Assembly (NCBI GenBank): GCA_958295665.1
Contig: OY282560.1
Coordinates: 93,348,311-93,412,310, forward strand
Length of the DNA: 64,000 bases
Direction of reading: 5' to 3'
Source of the DNA: Tipula vernalis
Lineage: Eukaryota; Arthropoda; Insecta; Diptera; Tipulidae
Both the position numbers and the translations under genes were made by a program. Under the pieces are notes generated by a model. It saw only the letters and a program-made list of their open reading frames with translations, was not told the DNA's origin and ran no database searches. This document shows, in pieces, positions 21,529 through 31,975 of the stretch (the stretch's first letter is position 1; every line of letters starts with the position of its first letter).

Positions 21529-22560
21529 CTAATTCCTTTCTTGCATCGCTAGCTTCCTTTCTTTATATTCAATTTCCCTTAGTTTTAGTTCGAGTTTGTC
21601 CTTTTTTATTTTTCTCTCAATTAACAGATTTTCTTTATATACCTTAAACTTTTTTGATTTCAGTTCATAAAGTTTTCGAGTGTAACGGGCAGTTTCTCTT
21701 GTGTTTTTTTCCGTTTGCAATATCGCTGTTGTTTGCAATTCCAGTAAACGTTTTCGTTCATCTTCAAATGATTTTTTTGAATTCCGCTTTTTTAATTTAT
21801 TTAACGATTCAGGGGCTGGTTTGTCGTTTCTTACTGGCTCCGGCTCGGGTATTACATCGTCCAATTCTGTTGAGAGATAGTTCTGTTCGACTTCGATGTC
21901 GACATACTCGTATCTGGTGTCATCTTGCACTGTGCCATTTTGTGTTGAAGTACTAGGTAAGCTGGTTGGTGTGCTTATGTTGGTGTTTGTTTGTGAGGTT
22001 GACTGTTGAGTATTTGAATTATTTAACCCAAAAGTCTTCCTCGCTGGTTGAGCAACTTCTCTCAACATCAAAATATCAATTACATTCTCCTCTTGTGCGG
22101 AGAAAGTATAAAGTTTGTTGCACCCCCCACCTGTTGCTGTCAACTCCTTTTTATTATGGCCCAACTTCATTTTGATTTTGGCTTTATAGTCATTCCACAC
22201 CTACGAAAAACGAAATTCCCCCTGAATATTTAAAACAAATAAAAAAAAATCATATTTATAAATTACCTTTTGCCACTCTGTATTATTTCTTACTGGAGGA
22301 CCGATACTGTTTAATTGGTCGGTGAAGCCGTTCCATATATTATTAAAATCGTCTTTGGAACTGCCGAAACCTAGGTATCCTTTTGCGATTTTAATATTTT
22401 TCTCCATCAAACCGACCAGCATCTCGAATTGTTTACAATTCGTTATTTTATTACTAGGAAAAAATTAACAAACATTAAAAAATATTAAAAATAATAATAA
22501 TAATAATAAACTAACAAAAATATTTATAAAAAACCTAACTTACGTTTTACGTCCTTCCAT
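21529..22560 (-). CDS. Harbinger Myb/SANT-like DNA-binding partner protein, three exons
   Basis: Exons on the minus strand are 22544-22560, 22267-22453 and 21529-22200, with introns 22454-22543 (90 bp) and 22201-22266 (66 bp), both GT-AG. Together they encode 291 residues. Residues ~10-95 form the Myb/SANT-like domain (QFEMLVGLMEKNIKIAKG, FNNIWNGFTDQLNSIGPP, EWQK|VWNDYKAKIKMKL). A Thr/Ser-rich linker (SQTNTNISTPTSLPSTS) and a long Lys/Glu coiled coil to the C-terminus follow. In the superfamily this partner brings transposase to the ends and the nucleus. The tiny first exon is inferred from splice signals. Confidence 0.8.
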
Positions 22561-22739
22561 TGTCGCTTCAAAATAATTTGTCACTTGAAAAAACTAGGTG
22601 ACAGAATGTCGCTTGAAGTGACATCTGTCGCAAGAAGTGACTTAAGGCGTAACATACGACTAAGAGAATAGGAAAATTGATGTGACGTGACTATAGTCAT
22701 GAAAAATGACGTGATACGACTATGGGAATTGGGGTGATA

Positions 22740-22793
22740 ATTCTCACTACCATGCAATTTTTCTATGCCGGTCCAAGCACTATCGTTCGCCAT
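22740..22793 (-). pseudogene. Copia gag N-terminus, cut off by Harbinger insertion
   Basis: ATG at 22793 and 18 codons (MANDSAWTGIEKLHGSENY, the last codon completed from the duplicated target) reach the ATA target site. The next gag residues (HTWQFSIKNLLEL) are on the far side of the MITE at 19300-19354. Confidence 0.8.
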
Positions 22794-23050
22794 TTTTATA
22801 ACTATATTTTTTTTTGTCCTTTTCTGTTTTTATTTCACAATTTATTGCGCTATTGCGAAACCGTTAAGCGACACACGCATACACACAAAACTCAATTCTA
22901 TATATAAAACGACACACGTTTATTTTTTCTTGTATTGAATTTCTACGATTTCCTTTTTATTTTTAATTTATCGCGACAAACACGAACTTAATTAATTATT
23001 ACTTGTTAATAATTATTTCAATCACTTTGGCGTCTTCTGGGCCCATAACC

Positions 23051-23165
23051 TGTTGAAAAATTGCCGACTTTTGAAATAAAAACTTATACAGCATAAGAAC
23101 GAATGAAAAAACACGTCAGTGTAGTTTGGGGGCTGGCAATACAAAAAAATGTTAAATTTATAACA
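23051..23165 (-). repeat. 5' LTR of copia element (right side), internally deleted
   Basis: 115 bp; matches 15206-15384 apart from a ~60-bp gap and a few substitutions. The region 22794-23050 between gag and this LTR is leader sequence. Confidence 0.82.
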
Positions 23166-23184
23166 AAAAGTCATCAAATACATC

Positions 23185-24465
23185 AAATAACCATTTTATT
23201 ATCCCATTTCCAACGAACATGTAGAATATCATTTAATCGTTTAAGGAATAGGTAAGTTCCATTATACTTGGCTGTATTCCAGAACTTCATCCAAAAAACC
23301 ATGTTAGAATCCCATTTCAATCGCAGGTGTCAAATTTCACAAAAACCAATTAAGAAATACCCAAGTTCCATCCTAATGGGCCATATTCCAGAACTTCGTC
23401 TAAAAATAATTTTAGAATCTTATTTCCAATGCACATGCCAAATTTCATCAAAGCCGGTACAGAAATAGGTAAATTCCATCACACTTTGCGATATTCCAGA
23501 ACATCGTGCATGCTGAATTTCATCAAAATCGGATAAGAAATGGCCAAGTTCCTTCCTAATTGGCCATATACCAGAGCTTCCTCTAAAAATCATTTAAGAA
23601 TCCCATTTCCATTGGAAATGCTGAGTTTCAACAAAATCGGATAGGAAATGGCCAAGTTCCTTCCTAATTAGCCATATTCCAGAACTTTATCTAAAAATCA
23701 GTTTAGAATCCCATTTCCATCATGCATGCTTCATCAATATCGGATAAAAAATGGCCTGGTTCCTTGCTAATTGGTCATATTCCAGAACTTTATCTAAAAA
23801 TAATTTTAGATTCCCATTTCCATCGTACATGCTGAATTTCACCAAAATCGGTCAAATCCTATTTCCAACGAGCATGCTGAATTTTATCAATTTCGGATAA
23901 CAAATTGCCAAGTTGCTTCCTAATTGGCCATATACCAGAGCTTCCTCTAAAAACCGGATAGGAAATGGCCAAGTTCCTTCCGTTCATTCTTCATCAATAT
24001 CGTATAAGAAATGGCCAAGTTCCCTCCTAATTGGCCATATTCCAGAACAGTCCCATTTCCATTGGGCATGCTGAATTTCACAAAAATCTGATAAAAAATA
24101 GCCAAGTTCCTTCCTGGTTGGCCATATTCCAGAACTTCCTCTAAAAATCATTTAAGAATTCCATTTCCATTGGAAATGCAGAGTTTCATCAAAATCGGAT
24201 GGCCAGCTAGCTTCCTTCCTCATAGGCCTTATTCCAGAACTTTATCTAAAAATCATTTTAGAATCCCATTTCCATCGTATTTCACCAAAATCGGTCGAAT
24301 CCCATTTCCATCGTACATGCTGAATTTCATCAATATCGGATAAGAAATGACCAAGTTCCTTTCTAATTGACCATACATATTCCAGAACTTAGTCTAAAAA
24401 TCATTTGCGAATCCCATTTCCATTGGAAAATTTCATCAAAATCGGATAATAATTCGAATCCCAAG
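23185..24465 (+). repeat. Tandem repeat array, ~105-bp unit, about 11 imperfect copies
   Basis: The anchor CCATATTCCAGAACTT recurs near 23273, 23388, 23492, 23564, 23676, 23777, 23932, 24037, 24122, 24226 and 24376. The unit reads roughly: gaacttc, aaaatcattt, gaatcccatttcc, catgctgaatttcatc, aaaatcggataa, gaaatggccaagttcc. Spacings of ~72-155 bp show internal deletions and insertions. No coding capacity. Confidence 0.85.
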
Positions 24466-24490
24466 AAAAACATCACAAATCCTCAGTTTA

Positions 24491-24554
24491 AGAGACACCT
24501 CACTACAACGAACAATATTTTGGTCCCGTGGATGTCCGTTGTAGTGGTTTCTCT
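24491..24554. repeat. Short hairpin, pogo/Tigger-like termini
   Basis: Imperfect inverted repeat: AGAGACACCTCACTACAACG (24491-24510) and its partner ending GTAGTGGTTTCTCT (24541-24554). The CCTCACTACAACGAAC word resembles pogo-family TIRs from memory; no transposase is present. Confidence 0.4.
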
Positions 24555-24630
24555 ATAACTTAATATAAAATAAAAGTTTATTTGCAACACACATTTTTGC
24601 AAAAAAATGAAGTCGAAATTTTTTAAATAA
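24533..24630 (+). repeat. Dispersed repeat, copy 1
   Basis: ~95 bp shared with 28261-28360 (core ATAAAATAAAAGTTTATTTG then CAACACACATTTTTG). The two copies bracket the decayed minus-strand Gypsy. Confidence 0.65.
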
Positions 24631-25170
24631 GACTAAGTTGGTTGCTCTCCGATAAATATTTTGGAAGTTACAGTTTAGTATTTGGGTGTACTTTTTTTCT
24701 GAACCAAATTTTTTAAACACCCTGTATCTCAAAAGATATCAAAAATGGATCCCCCCTCCACATACGATTTGTTTCTCAGAATGAACCAAGGAATCACCCC
24801 ATGACGGATCAGCATCCCAAAACCGGACACCCTGTATATAGAGTTTACCCCACCATTTGATGACCGGAAATTTACGAACAGTTGCACTACGAATAAAACT
24901 GAATTGGAACAAATACCAATACGCTAGACTATAGTGATATTATCATGATAGAGGTATGAAAGATAAATCAATCCATAATTAAAAAGGACTGATGTTTTTG
25001 ATCAAACAAAACATGTGACGTAACCACGTTACAAATCGTGCCCCTGAGATGAGTCTCAAATAAAACGCGATCAGGAAGATTTTATGTTTTTGACGTGATA
25101 CACCCCCATGAATTTACCTTGAGGATTAGCAATTTCGCAGGCTACTTTACCAACCATTCGAATTATGGTT
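24631..25170. other. Spacer; no gene
   Basis: Two ACACCCTGTAT words (near 24719 and 24828) hint at a decayed mariner-type end. Otherwise no feature seen. Confidence 0.3.
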
Positions 25171-26480
25171 CCGCGAACAAATTTTTTTTGCTAATTTGGC
25201 CGAATATTGATCAGATGGAGAGATACACGGATTGTCCGATGTGTAGATTGGGAACTCGTCTACGAAGATTGTATCTTCGAGAAGCTATATAAGGTTTATC
25301 TTCGAGATTAACTTCTGTCCACGTGAAATCGTACACAGTTTTTAGAAATTGGTATGCTGATCCATGCAAAAGAGCATGTTCATCCCAAACGCGAGATGTT
25401 CATCCCAAACGCGATGATCTTCTTTAATATAAGCTCGTAGTGAAACTAATAGGGTGCGATTTGCCTGCGGACTATATTTAGCTGTAAAGATGTGGCGACT
25501 TCCTTACTTTTGGCATAGATCCTTCAACATATTAGCTTCGAACTGGTATCCATTATCTGTCACCATTTCTTCCGGCACCCCGAATACTAGGAATATATGT
25601 TCCTCCAAGAACTGGCATACTTCGGCGGCCGTAGCTTTCCGTCAAGCTTGCGTTAAGACGAACTTCGAAAAGTGATCTACAACGATTAAAATACTTATAT
25701 TTTCCTTTCGGGTGCGGCGATAGGGTCCAAAAAAATCTAAATATATTCTTTGCCAGGGCCTGAACGTGATGGCCAGACTGCTAAGTGGAGGGTTATTCTG
25801 AACCGTCATTGCTTTGTTCGATTTGCACTCGACACTACGTACTAATGTCTGATAAGACAAAAGACCAATGATAATATCGATTAATTATTTCAGTAGTTTT
25901 GCTGATGCCTAAATGAGCCGATGTTGGTGGGCAATGGGCTGACTCAATTATCGACATTCTTAGATGATAGCCTTTCCCATTTGCAAGTTTCATATTGGCA
26001 ATCTGCGGATTCTGATTTACTTTATGGATTAAGTCTTTATATTCAGTTGAATTGAATACAGCTGAGTCCAAATCAAGAATTGCAGAAGAGGACTGTAGGT
26101 TTAGCGCGTCCATGTGTACTTGCGATAAGGCGTCCGAAACGGCGTTTTGAGAACCTTTTCGGTACTCTATGTCGAAGTTAAATGCCTGCAGCTTTAGGGG
26201 ACCACCTAGCCAACCGACCGGAAAGGTCTTTTAGTGACATCAGCCAAGTCAAACTAGCATGGTCCGTAATCACTGTAAATGGTGTAATCCTTCGACATAG
26301 GCACGGAATTTCTTTATTGCAAGCACAGCAGCTAAGCACTCAAGTTCAGTTACACTGTAGTTCCTTTGTGCCGCATTTAACTTCTGAGACATAAAGACCA
26401 CTGAACGGTCCTCTCCTTGATCATCTTTTTGGAAGAGTATACTGCCCCGATACCTGTAGAACTGGCATCGCATTGTATAT
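25170..26480 (-). pseudogene. Decayed minus-strand Gypsy: RNase H and integrase
   Basis: RNase H remnants are CDASSTGIGAV and [18 protein letters not shown]. Then come the H2C2 region (HCPPTSAHLGISKTTEIINRYY), the integrase core (IYLDFFGPYRR, VDHFSKFV, FGVPEEMVTDNGYQFE) and a C-terminal region near 25200 (NLEDKPYIASRRYNLRRRVP, IGQSVYLSI). Stops and frameshifts are frequent. Confidence 0.7.
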
Positions 26481-27600
26481 AAAACCGCCTGGAAAAATTT
26501 GAAAATGCCAGCACAGGTGCTGAGGTAAGTGCTGTTTTAAGGTCATCGAATGATTGTTGAGCTTGATCGGACCATTCGAATTTTTTACTCTTCTTAAGAA
26601 GATTGGTGAGAGGAACCGTCAATGCTAAACACCCATCCCGAGACGCCCAAAAAACGATGTAACTGCCGGATCGTTTTTGGTATTGGGAACTCTGCAATCG
26701 CCCTGACCTTATCCAGGATTAGGCTTCAATCCGTCCTCTCCCACCACATAGCCAAGGTATTCAATCTCCCTTTTGACGAATTTGCTCTTCTCTATATTTA
26801 TAGTTAGCCCGGCTTTCGCGAGTCGTTCACCCACATCAGCAGGTGGGGAATTACTTTGTTCATCAATCTGCATAAGGTCTGAGGAGCATTGCAGTCTCTT
26901 TGACTCATAGTTTGGAGTCGCCTTCTCTGATCGGGGTCTAACTGATGTTTCTTAGAGTCAGTATTGTTAGGAGGTATCGAATTGGCCTTCATTTCGCTGT
27001 TTATAAATGGTTTGATACCGAACAACTCCCAAAAGTCACATCCCAAATAAAGTTCTTGCTTCAAAGAGGGAATAACAAGGACTTTTATGGTGGCGCATTT
27101 TTATTTGAAAACAATTTCGACATTAACAAATCAGCCGTTTGGATATATGCCGGCATAGGATGTTTAATTAAATTATTATGTCTCGCAAACTTTTCAGCAT
27201 CTCGGCCCAAAGCAGTTATTCCGACTCCGCTATCAAGAAGGCCTCGGATTGTTTTTCCGTTTATGACTATGCTTGTATAAGGTCGGTGGTCAAAATCATC
27301 ATTTACTTCAGAAGCTAAGAGTGTTTCTGCGATTTGGTTAAAGTACTTCTTAATGTCTCTAAAATATTTGATGGAGCGGTACCTTCGTTTTGAAATTTGA
27401 CATGAATTGAGTAAATTCGGCTGGGTAGGGGACCTTTGTGTGCTCCGCATTGCTCGGGATTTCCGGTTTTCTTTACTGGACTTTGGTTGGGTCGCAATTG
27501 ATAGGGATTCCGGAAATTATGTGACCAAGTTTGTGTCATTTCCGGGATGCGGTTTTCCTGTTTATTCTGGCATATCGAACAATGGGGAAATAGCACATCT
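26377..27600 (-). pseudogene. Decayed minus-strand Gypsy: zinc knuckle, protease, RT relic
   Basis: A Cys-rich knuckle (CPHCSICQ-like, ~27590) precedes a protease motif (VINGKTIRGLLDSGVGITAL, ~27250). The LYLGCDFWELFGIKP spacer follows, then a large deletion, so that the RT palm with the catalytic DD box is lost. The thumb resumes at ~26890 (NAPQTLCRLMNKVIP) and continues as FEWSDQAQQSFDDLK. Confidence 0.7.
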
Positions 27601-27639
27601 GGACAACCACAATTCCCGCATGTAAGTTGCTCTAGTTTT

Positions 27640-28170
27640 TGTGCCCGGGTAGGTCTTGTGTGATAATCGATCGGGCGCGTTTCTTTAAACGCATTTAAAT
27701 CAACTATTATAGAACAATCATATTCATCGTTTACTTACGGAGTTTCTACTAGGGCTGACCCAAGCTCATGTATTTGTGAAGGTCTAACATTCATGGCCAT
27801 CTCTGGTATATAATTCATATGACGCCATGTATATTCTGCAGCAATACAGGTACTTACTAGGCTGGGCACAGATTCAAAAAGTCTACCCGCCAAATGGGCT
27901 TTTAATCCAGGATGAATGTTCTTCCTAAGCAGTTCCATTATTTCTGAATCTGCTAGTGGTATTTTTAATGATAACGCTAGATTTAGTATCTCATAGTAGA
28001 AATCTATAAATGTTTTTCTGACTTTTTGCTTTCTCGCGCTTCAATCCACTGCCTCAAATCCTCGTCAATGCCTCGTTCAGGCCAAGTACAATTCGGCTTT
28101 TGTTCCAATACCAACCAATAGTGTTCTTTAGCGCTTGATTTTAATAGAAAACAAATATCATTTACTAGGT
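27640..28170 (-). pseudogene. Decayed minus-strand Gypsy: gag C-terminal part
   Basis: Gag-like helical residues (MELLRKNIHPGLKAHLAGRL, CIAAEYTWRHMNY) lie in a 68-codon frame, and more diverged gag up to ~28170. No LTR was found on either side. Confidence 0.55.
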
Positions 28171-28260
28171 TAGCGGTGGGGATTTAGTTTGTCTTAGCCA
28201 AATGTTCAACTCTAAATATAAATTTTTCCACCGCCATTCCGGAAGCTGAACCATCGAGGA

Positions 28261-28360
28261 TGTCCCTTGTAGTGAGGTTTCTCTATAATTTAATATAAAA
28301 TAAAAGTTTATTTGCAACACACATTTTTGAAAGAAATGAACAGTCGAAAATTTGAAACTA
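28261..28360 (+). repeat. Dispersed repeat, copy 2
   Basis: Matches 24533-24630 in the same orientation with scattered differences. It could be a shared LTR/MITE end. Confidence 0.6.
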
Positions 28361-28489
28361 AATCGAAAAATTTCATAATAGAGCCCCGGAACTTATTAGC
28401 GATGGCTTCTCCCATCTTCCAACAATGCCACGATTGTCGCTACACTTTCTTACTTTAGCGACACAATAAAAATTTAACACACTGACACA

Positions 28490-29275
28490 GCAAAATGTAA
28501 ACTCGACAATAAAACGATTGAATATCGCAAAATTGTGATTGGGATTTTGTCAGATACGGTACGTGAAAAATTACTCTCCGAAGATGGACTCACTTTAGAT
28601 AGAGCAATAAATATTTGCAAATCTAGTGAAATAGCCTCAAAACAGTTGAAGGACATAAGGGTGAACATAACATCGATGCATTAGCTAGAAAAAACGTGCT
28701 AAAAAAATCGACAACCGATAGCGACGAATTTGATTGTACCAGATATAACACGCGTCATGGGAAAAAATCCTGTCCAGCGTATGGTAAAAAGTGTGCAAAG
28801 TGCAATAAAAAAGGGCATTTTGCAAAGTCATGTCGGGTTAAAATTGATAAAAGCAATTGTAAAAATATTACCAAGAACAATGCTCGTGCTGATACAGTAA
28901 AGTCTAATTCAGATGAAGAAATTGAAATGTTCGTGAATAGTGTGTCCAATGATGATAAAGACTGGACCGAGGTATTGAAAATTAACGACATAAATCTAAA
29001 AGTAAAATTAGATTCAGGTGCACAGTGTAATGTTTTAAGTAAAAATATTGCAGAAAAAGTAAAAGCCAAAGTGAATCGATCAAGCACAAAAAGGCTAGTC
29101 GCATATAATGAGTAAAAACTAAAGGTTCTTGGCGAAATTACAGTAATGTGTATAACGAAATATAATTCAACACCAAAAGAAGTAGTGTTTAAAATAATAA
29201 ATGAAAATTTTATGTCAATATTGGGAAAAAAATCTTGTGAAGATTTAGGACTAATTTATCGAGTGCGTAGTGTGT
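28490..29275 (+). pseudogene. K02A2.6-like Gypsy gag C-terminus and protease
   Basis: Gag residues (IVIGILSDTVREKLLSEDGL, TLDRAINICKSSE) lead, after a frameshift at ~28690, to CPAYGKKC and the knuckle CAKCNKKGHFAKSC. The protease region is WTEVLKINDINLKVKLDSGA, with the catalytic DSGA intact. A stop at 29113-29115 breaks it, and the protease C-terminal part (ILGKKSCEDLGLI) follows. Confidence 0.75.
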
Positions 29276-30580
29276 GATGACGACGAAATTTTCAAAGGAC
29301 TCGGATTTCTAAAAAATTATAAATATGACATTGATTTAATCGAGAATCCTAAATTCGAAATCAGACCAGCAAGAAGAATACCACATTCCATTAGGGACAT
29401 TGTTAAACTGGAACTTGATAAAATGGAGAAAATGAAAGTTATCGTAAGGGTCAATGAACCAACACCAGCAGTAAGTCCAATGATTATAGTTCGTAAAAAC
29501 GAAAAGATCAGAATCTGTATGGATCCGACTGATCTAAATCGCAATATTTTACGACGCCAGTATCCATTAAATACAATTGAAGAAATATCTGCCAGATTAG
29601 GTGGGTCAAAATATTTCACACTACTAGATTGTATGCGTGGTTTTTGGCAAATACAGGTTACTGAAAGAACATAAAAATATTTAACGTTTGCTACACCTTG
29701 GGGACGTTATCTTGCTTACGATTGCTATTTGGACTTTCATCAGCACCGGAAGTATTTAGCGAGGCGATGAATAATATACTGAAAAATATAAGCGGAGTAG
29801 AAATTTCTATGGATGACATACTTATCCATGCACCTACTAAAGAGAAGTTGGCACAGATTACGAAAGTAGTACTGAGGATATTGAGAGAAGTAGGACTGAA
29901 ACTAAATAGAGATAAGTGTAAATTTCAAGTTCAAACACTTAAATTCTTGGGTCACGTTATATCACCTGCCCGTCTCTACCCAGATACTGAAAAAATCGAA
30001 GCAATTTATAAGTTAAAATTACCACAAAATGTGAAAGAACTTCAGCGAATGTTGGGAATGGTGACCTACTTGAATAAATTTATACCAAATCTATCAAAAA
30101 TTACCGAACCATTAAGAGAATTGTTGGTAAAGCAAAATGCATGGGTTAGGACGGAACAACATAACAAAGCGGTAGAAAATATTAAGACAGTGTTGTCTAC
30201 ACCTCCAGTACTTCGGTTCTATGATGTCAATAAGGATGTAAAGTTATGTGGACAGCAGTTCAAAATCACTAGGATTTGTACTTATGCAGGATAATCAACC
30301 GATAGCATACGGAACCAAGGCATTAAGCAATTCTCAGAAAAACTATCCACACGCCTGTAAAAAATTTTATCAATTTATTTACGGTAAAAAGCTAACTATT
30401 GAGACGGATCACAAGCCATTAGATGTCATTTACAAGAGACCAATAGAAGAAGCTCCAGCCAGATTACAACGTATAGTGTTTGATACGCTCCAATATTCGC
30501 CTAAGGTGATATATATCAAAGGTACTGATATTCCAATAGCGGATACGTTGAGCAGAGATTGTACACATGATTCAAATAAT
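29270..30580 (+). pseudogene. K02A2.6-like Gypsy RT and RNase H
   Basis: RT motifs: RPARRIPHSIRDIVKLELD, RICMDPTDLNRNILR, FTLLDCMRGFWQIQV, a stop at 29672, then LFGLSSAPEVFSEAMN and SMDDILIHAPT (DD preserved, Ser in the usual aromatic position). Connection and RNase H (DSSSKSLGFVLMQ, TKALSNSQKNYPHA, ETDHKPLD) follow after a frameshift at ~30250. RNase H ends with ADTLSRD. Confidence 0.8.
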
Positions 30581-31640
30581 TTTGGCAATGTCCGACAAAG
30601 CTATATCCGAATTTGTAGCTGCTACTAGAGAAGATCGAGAGCTGCAAACACTCATTACATTTATTCTCGGTGGATTTCCGGATGATAAAAAAAATCTTCC
30701 AAATGAAGTAAAACCATATTTTAATTTTCGTCATCAGTTAAGTCATGAGAGTGGTATAGTGTTTAAAGGGGAAAAGGTTGTAGTTCCTCAAAAATTAATC
30801 AATAAAATGATTGAAGAGACACATACTGGTCATTAGGGAATAACGAATACAATGCGCAGGGCTCGACAATTGTTATTCTGGATTGGTCAAGCTAAAGATG
30901 TCCAAGCATACGTGGAGAAGTGTTCAGTTTGTCAAAAAACTCAACGTTGTAATGACAAAGAATGTATATTACCAAAAATAATACTTCCCTTTCAAATAGT
31001 GAGTACAGATCTATTTATATTTAATGGAAAAGAGTACTTATTGATTGCAGACAACTATTCGGGTTATATGGATTTTAAAAAATTGGAAGTGACTACGAGC
31101 GACGAAATAATTAAAACATTAAAGAGTTGGTTTAGTGTTCATGGTATACCGCAGATATTGGAATCGGACAATGGTCCTCAATACAACTCAAAACAGTTTC
31201 GTGATTTTGCAACGATCTGGAAATTTGAGCACAGAACTTCTAGTCCAAAATTTCCGAGGTCTAATGGTTTAGCGGAACGAAACGTGCAAACAGCGAAGAA
31301 TATGCTAAAAAAATGTTATATAAACAAAACTGAAGTTGAACTGGCATTACTTAGTTTTAGAAATATGCCAAGAAATGAATCGATTGGATCACCGAACGAG
31401 AGATTAATGAGCCGAGTTACACGGTCAACTATTCCGTCTTCATTTGATTAACTAAAGCCTAGGGTAATTACTAATGTAGCTGAAGAGTGGCTCAAAAGCA
31501 TTATGCGGATAAAACGAGCAAACCAGCCGCACCACTAAAAGCATGAGATCAGGTTAGGATACAAATCGGACCAAGAGATTGGAAATCTGGCAATATTATC
31601 AAATCAGCGGGGAAACCGAGGTCATTTATACAGGGTGGCT
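30567..31640 (+). pseudogene. K02A2.6-like Gypsy integrase
   Basis: H2C2 zinc finger (HTGH...CSVCQKTQ) and a core with all three acidic residues (VSTDLFIFNG, LESDNGPQYNSKQF, NGLAERNVQTAKN). A weak C-terminal module (VQIGPRDWKSGN) reaches ~31636, where mariner-like sequence begins at a TA dinucleotide. Stops at 30834 and 31449 break the frame. Confidence 0.8.
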
Positions 31641-31787
31641 GAGACCAAATGTTACTAACTTCACTCTGCTGTCATTTGTGTAGTTGTCATTTTCGCGCAT
31701 TAATTTTTTGACAGATTGAAGTTTGGTTAGTTGTTTATATGTGGTCAATAAATAATTGTTCTAAATTAATATCTTAATAAAAAAATC
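31637..31787 (+). mobile_element. Mariner-like element, left part
   Basis: Begins TACAGGGTGGCTGAGACC after a TA in the Gypsy integrase tail, a typical mariner-type TIR start, and continues as leader to 31787. The rest resumes at 37161 after element B. The last 12 bases (31776-31787, AATAAAAAAATC) are the TSD of element B. Confidence 0.6.
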
Positions 31788-31975
31788 CACAGTACATTCT
31801 AGAACTTTCAAGTGGCAACACGTATAGAGTGATAGAAGAATTTTAGATTTTTTATTTTTATTAGTGGGAAAGTGGAAAATAAAAAATAAAAATTTTACGG
31901 ACTAAAATCAAAAATAATAAAAGTATAAAAGCGATATCGCAAAATAGAATCAACCAAAATAAAATTAAAAAGTGT

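Larger units (their letters stand above)
19769..22736. mobile_element. Autonomous-looking PIF/Harbinger DNA transposon
   Basis: 2,968-bp element with ends CACCCCAATTCCCATAGTCG / CGACTATGGGAATTGGGGTG. TSD ATA is at 19766-19768 (shared with the MITE) and 22737-22739. It carries the two convergent genes expected for the superfamily: a DDE transposase on plus and a Myb/SANT-like protein on minus. Both read through without stops when GT-AG introns are removed. Insertion destroyed copia gag. Confidence 0.9.
15206..23165 (-). mobile_element. Ty1/copia retrotransposon, interrupted by DNA transposons
   Basis: Minus-strand element. Its terminal repeats run TGTTGAAAAATT...ATTTATAACA on the plus strand (15206-15384 and 23051-23165), with TG...CA-type ends. 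The copia order gag-PR-IN-RT-RNase H is read from right to left. The right LTR has lost ~60 bp relative to the left. The gag start (22740-22793) is separated from the rest by 3.4 kb of MITE plus Harbinger. Flanking 5-mers AAATA and AAAAG do not match well, so no clear TSD. Multiple frameshifts make it a pseudo-element. Confidence 0.85.

Noticed and set aside
22581..22793. 70-codon minus-strand frame crossing 22739
   Set aside because: Artificial fusion of the copia gag start with Harbinger terminal DNA.
23185..24465. CRISPR-like array
   Set aside because: Units are ~105 bp, contiguous and diverged, without short identical repeats and unique spacers, in a eukaryotic context.
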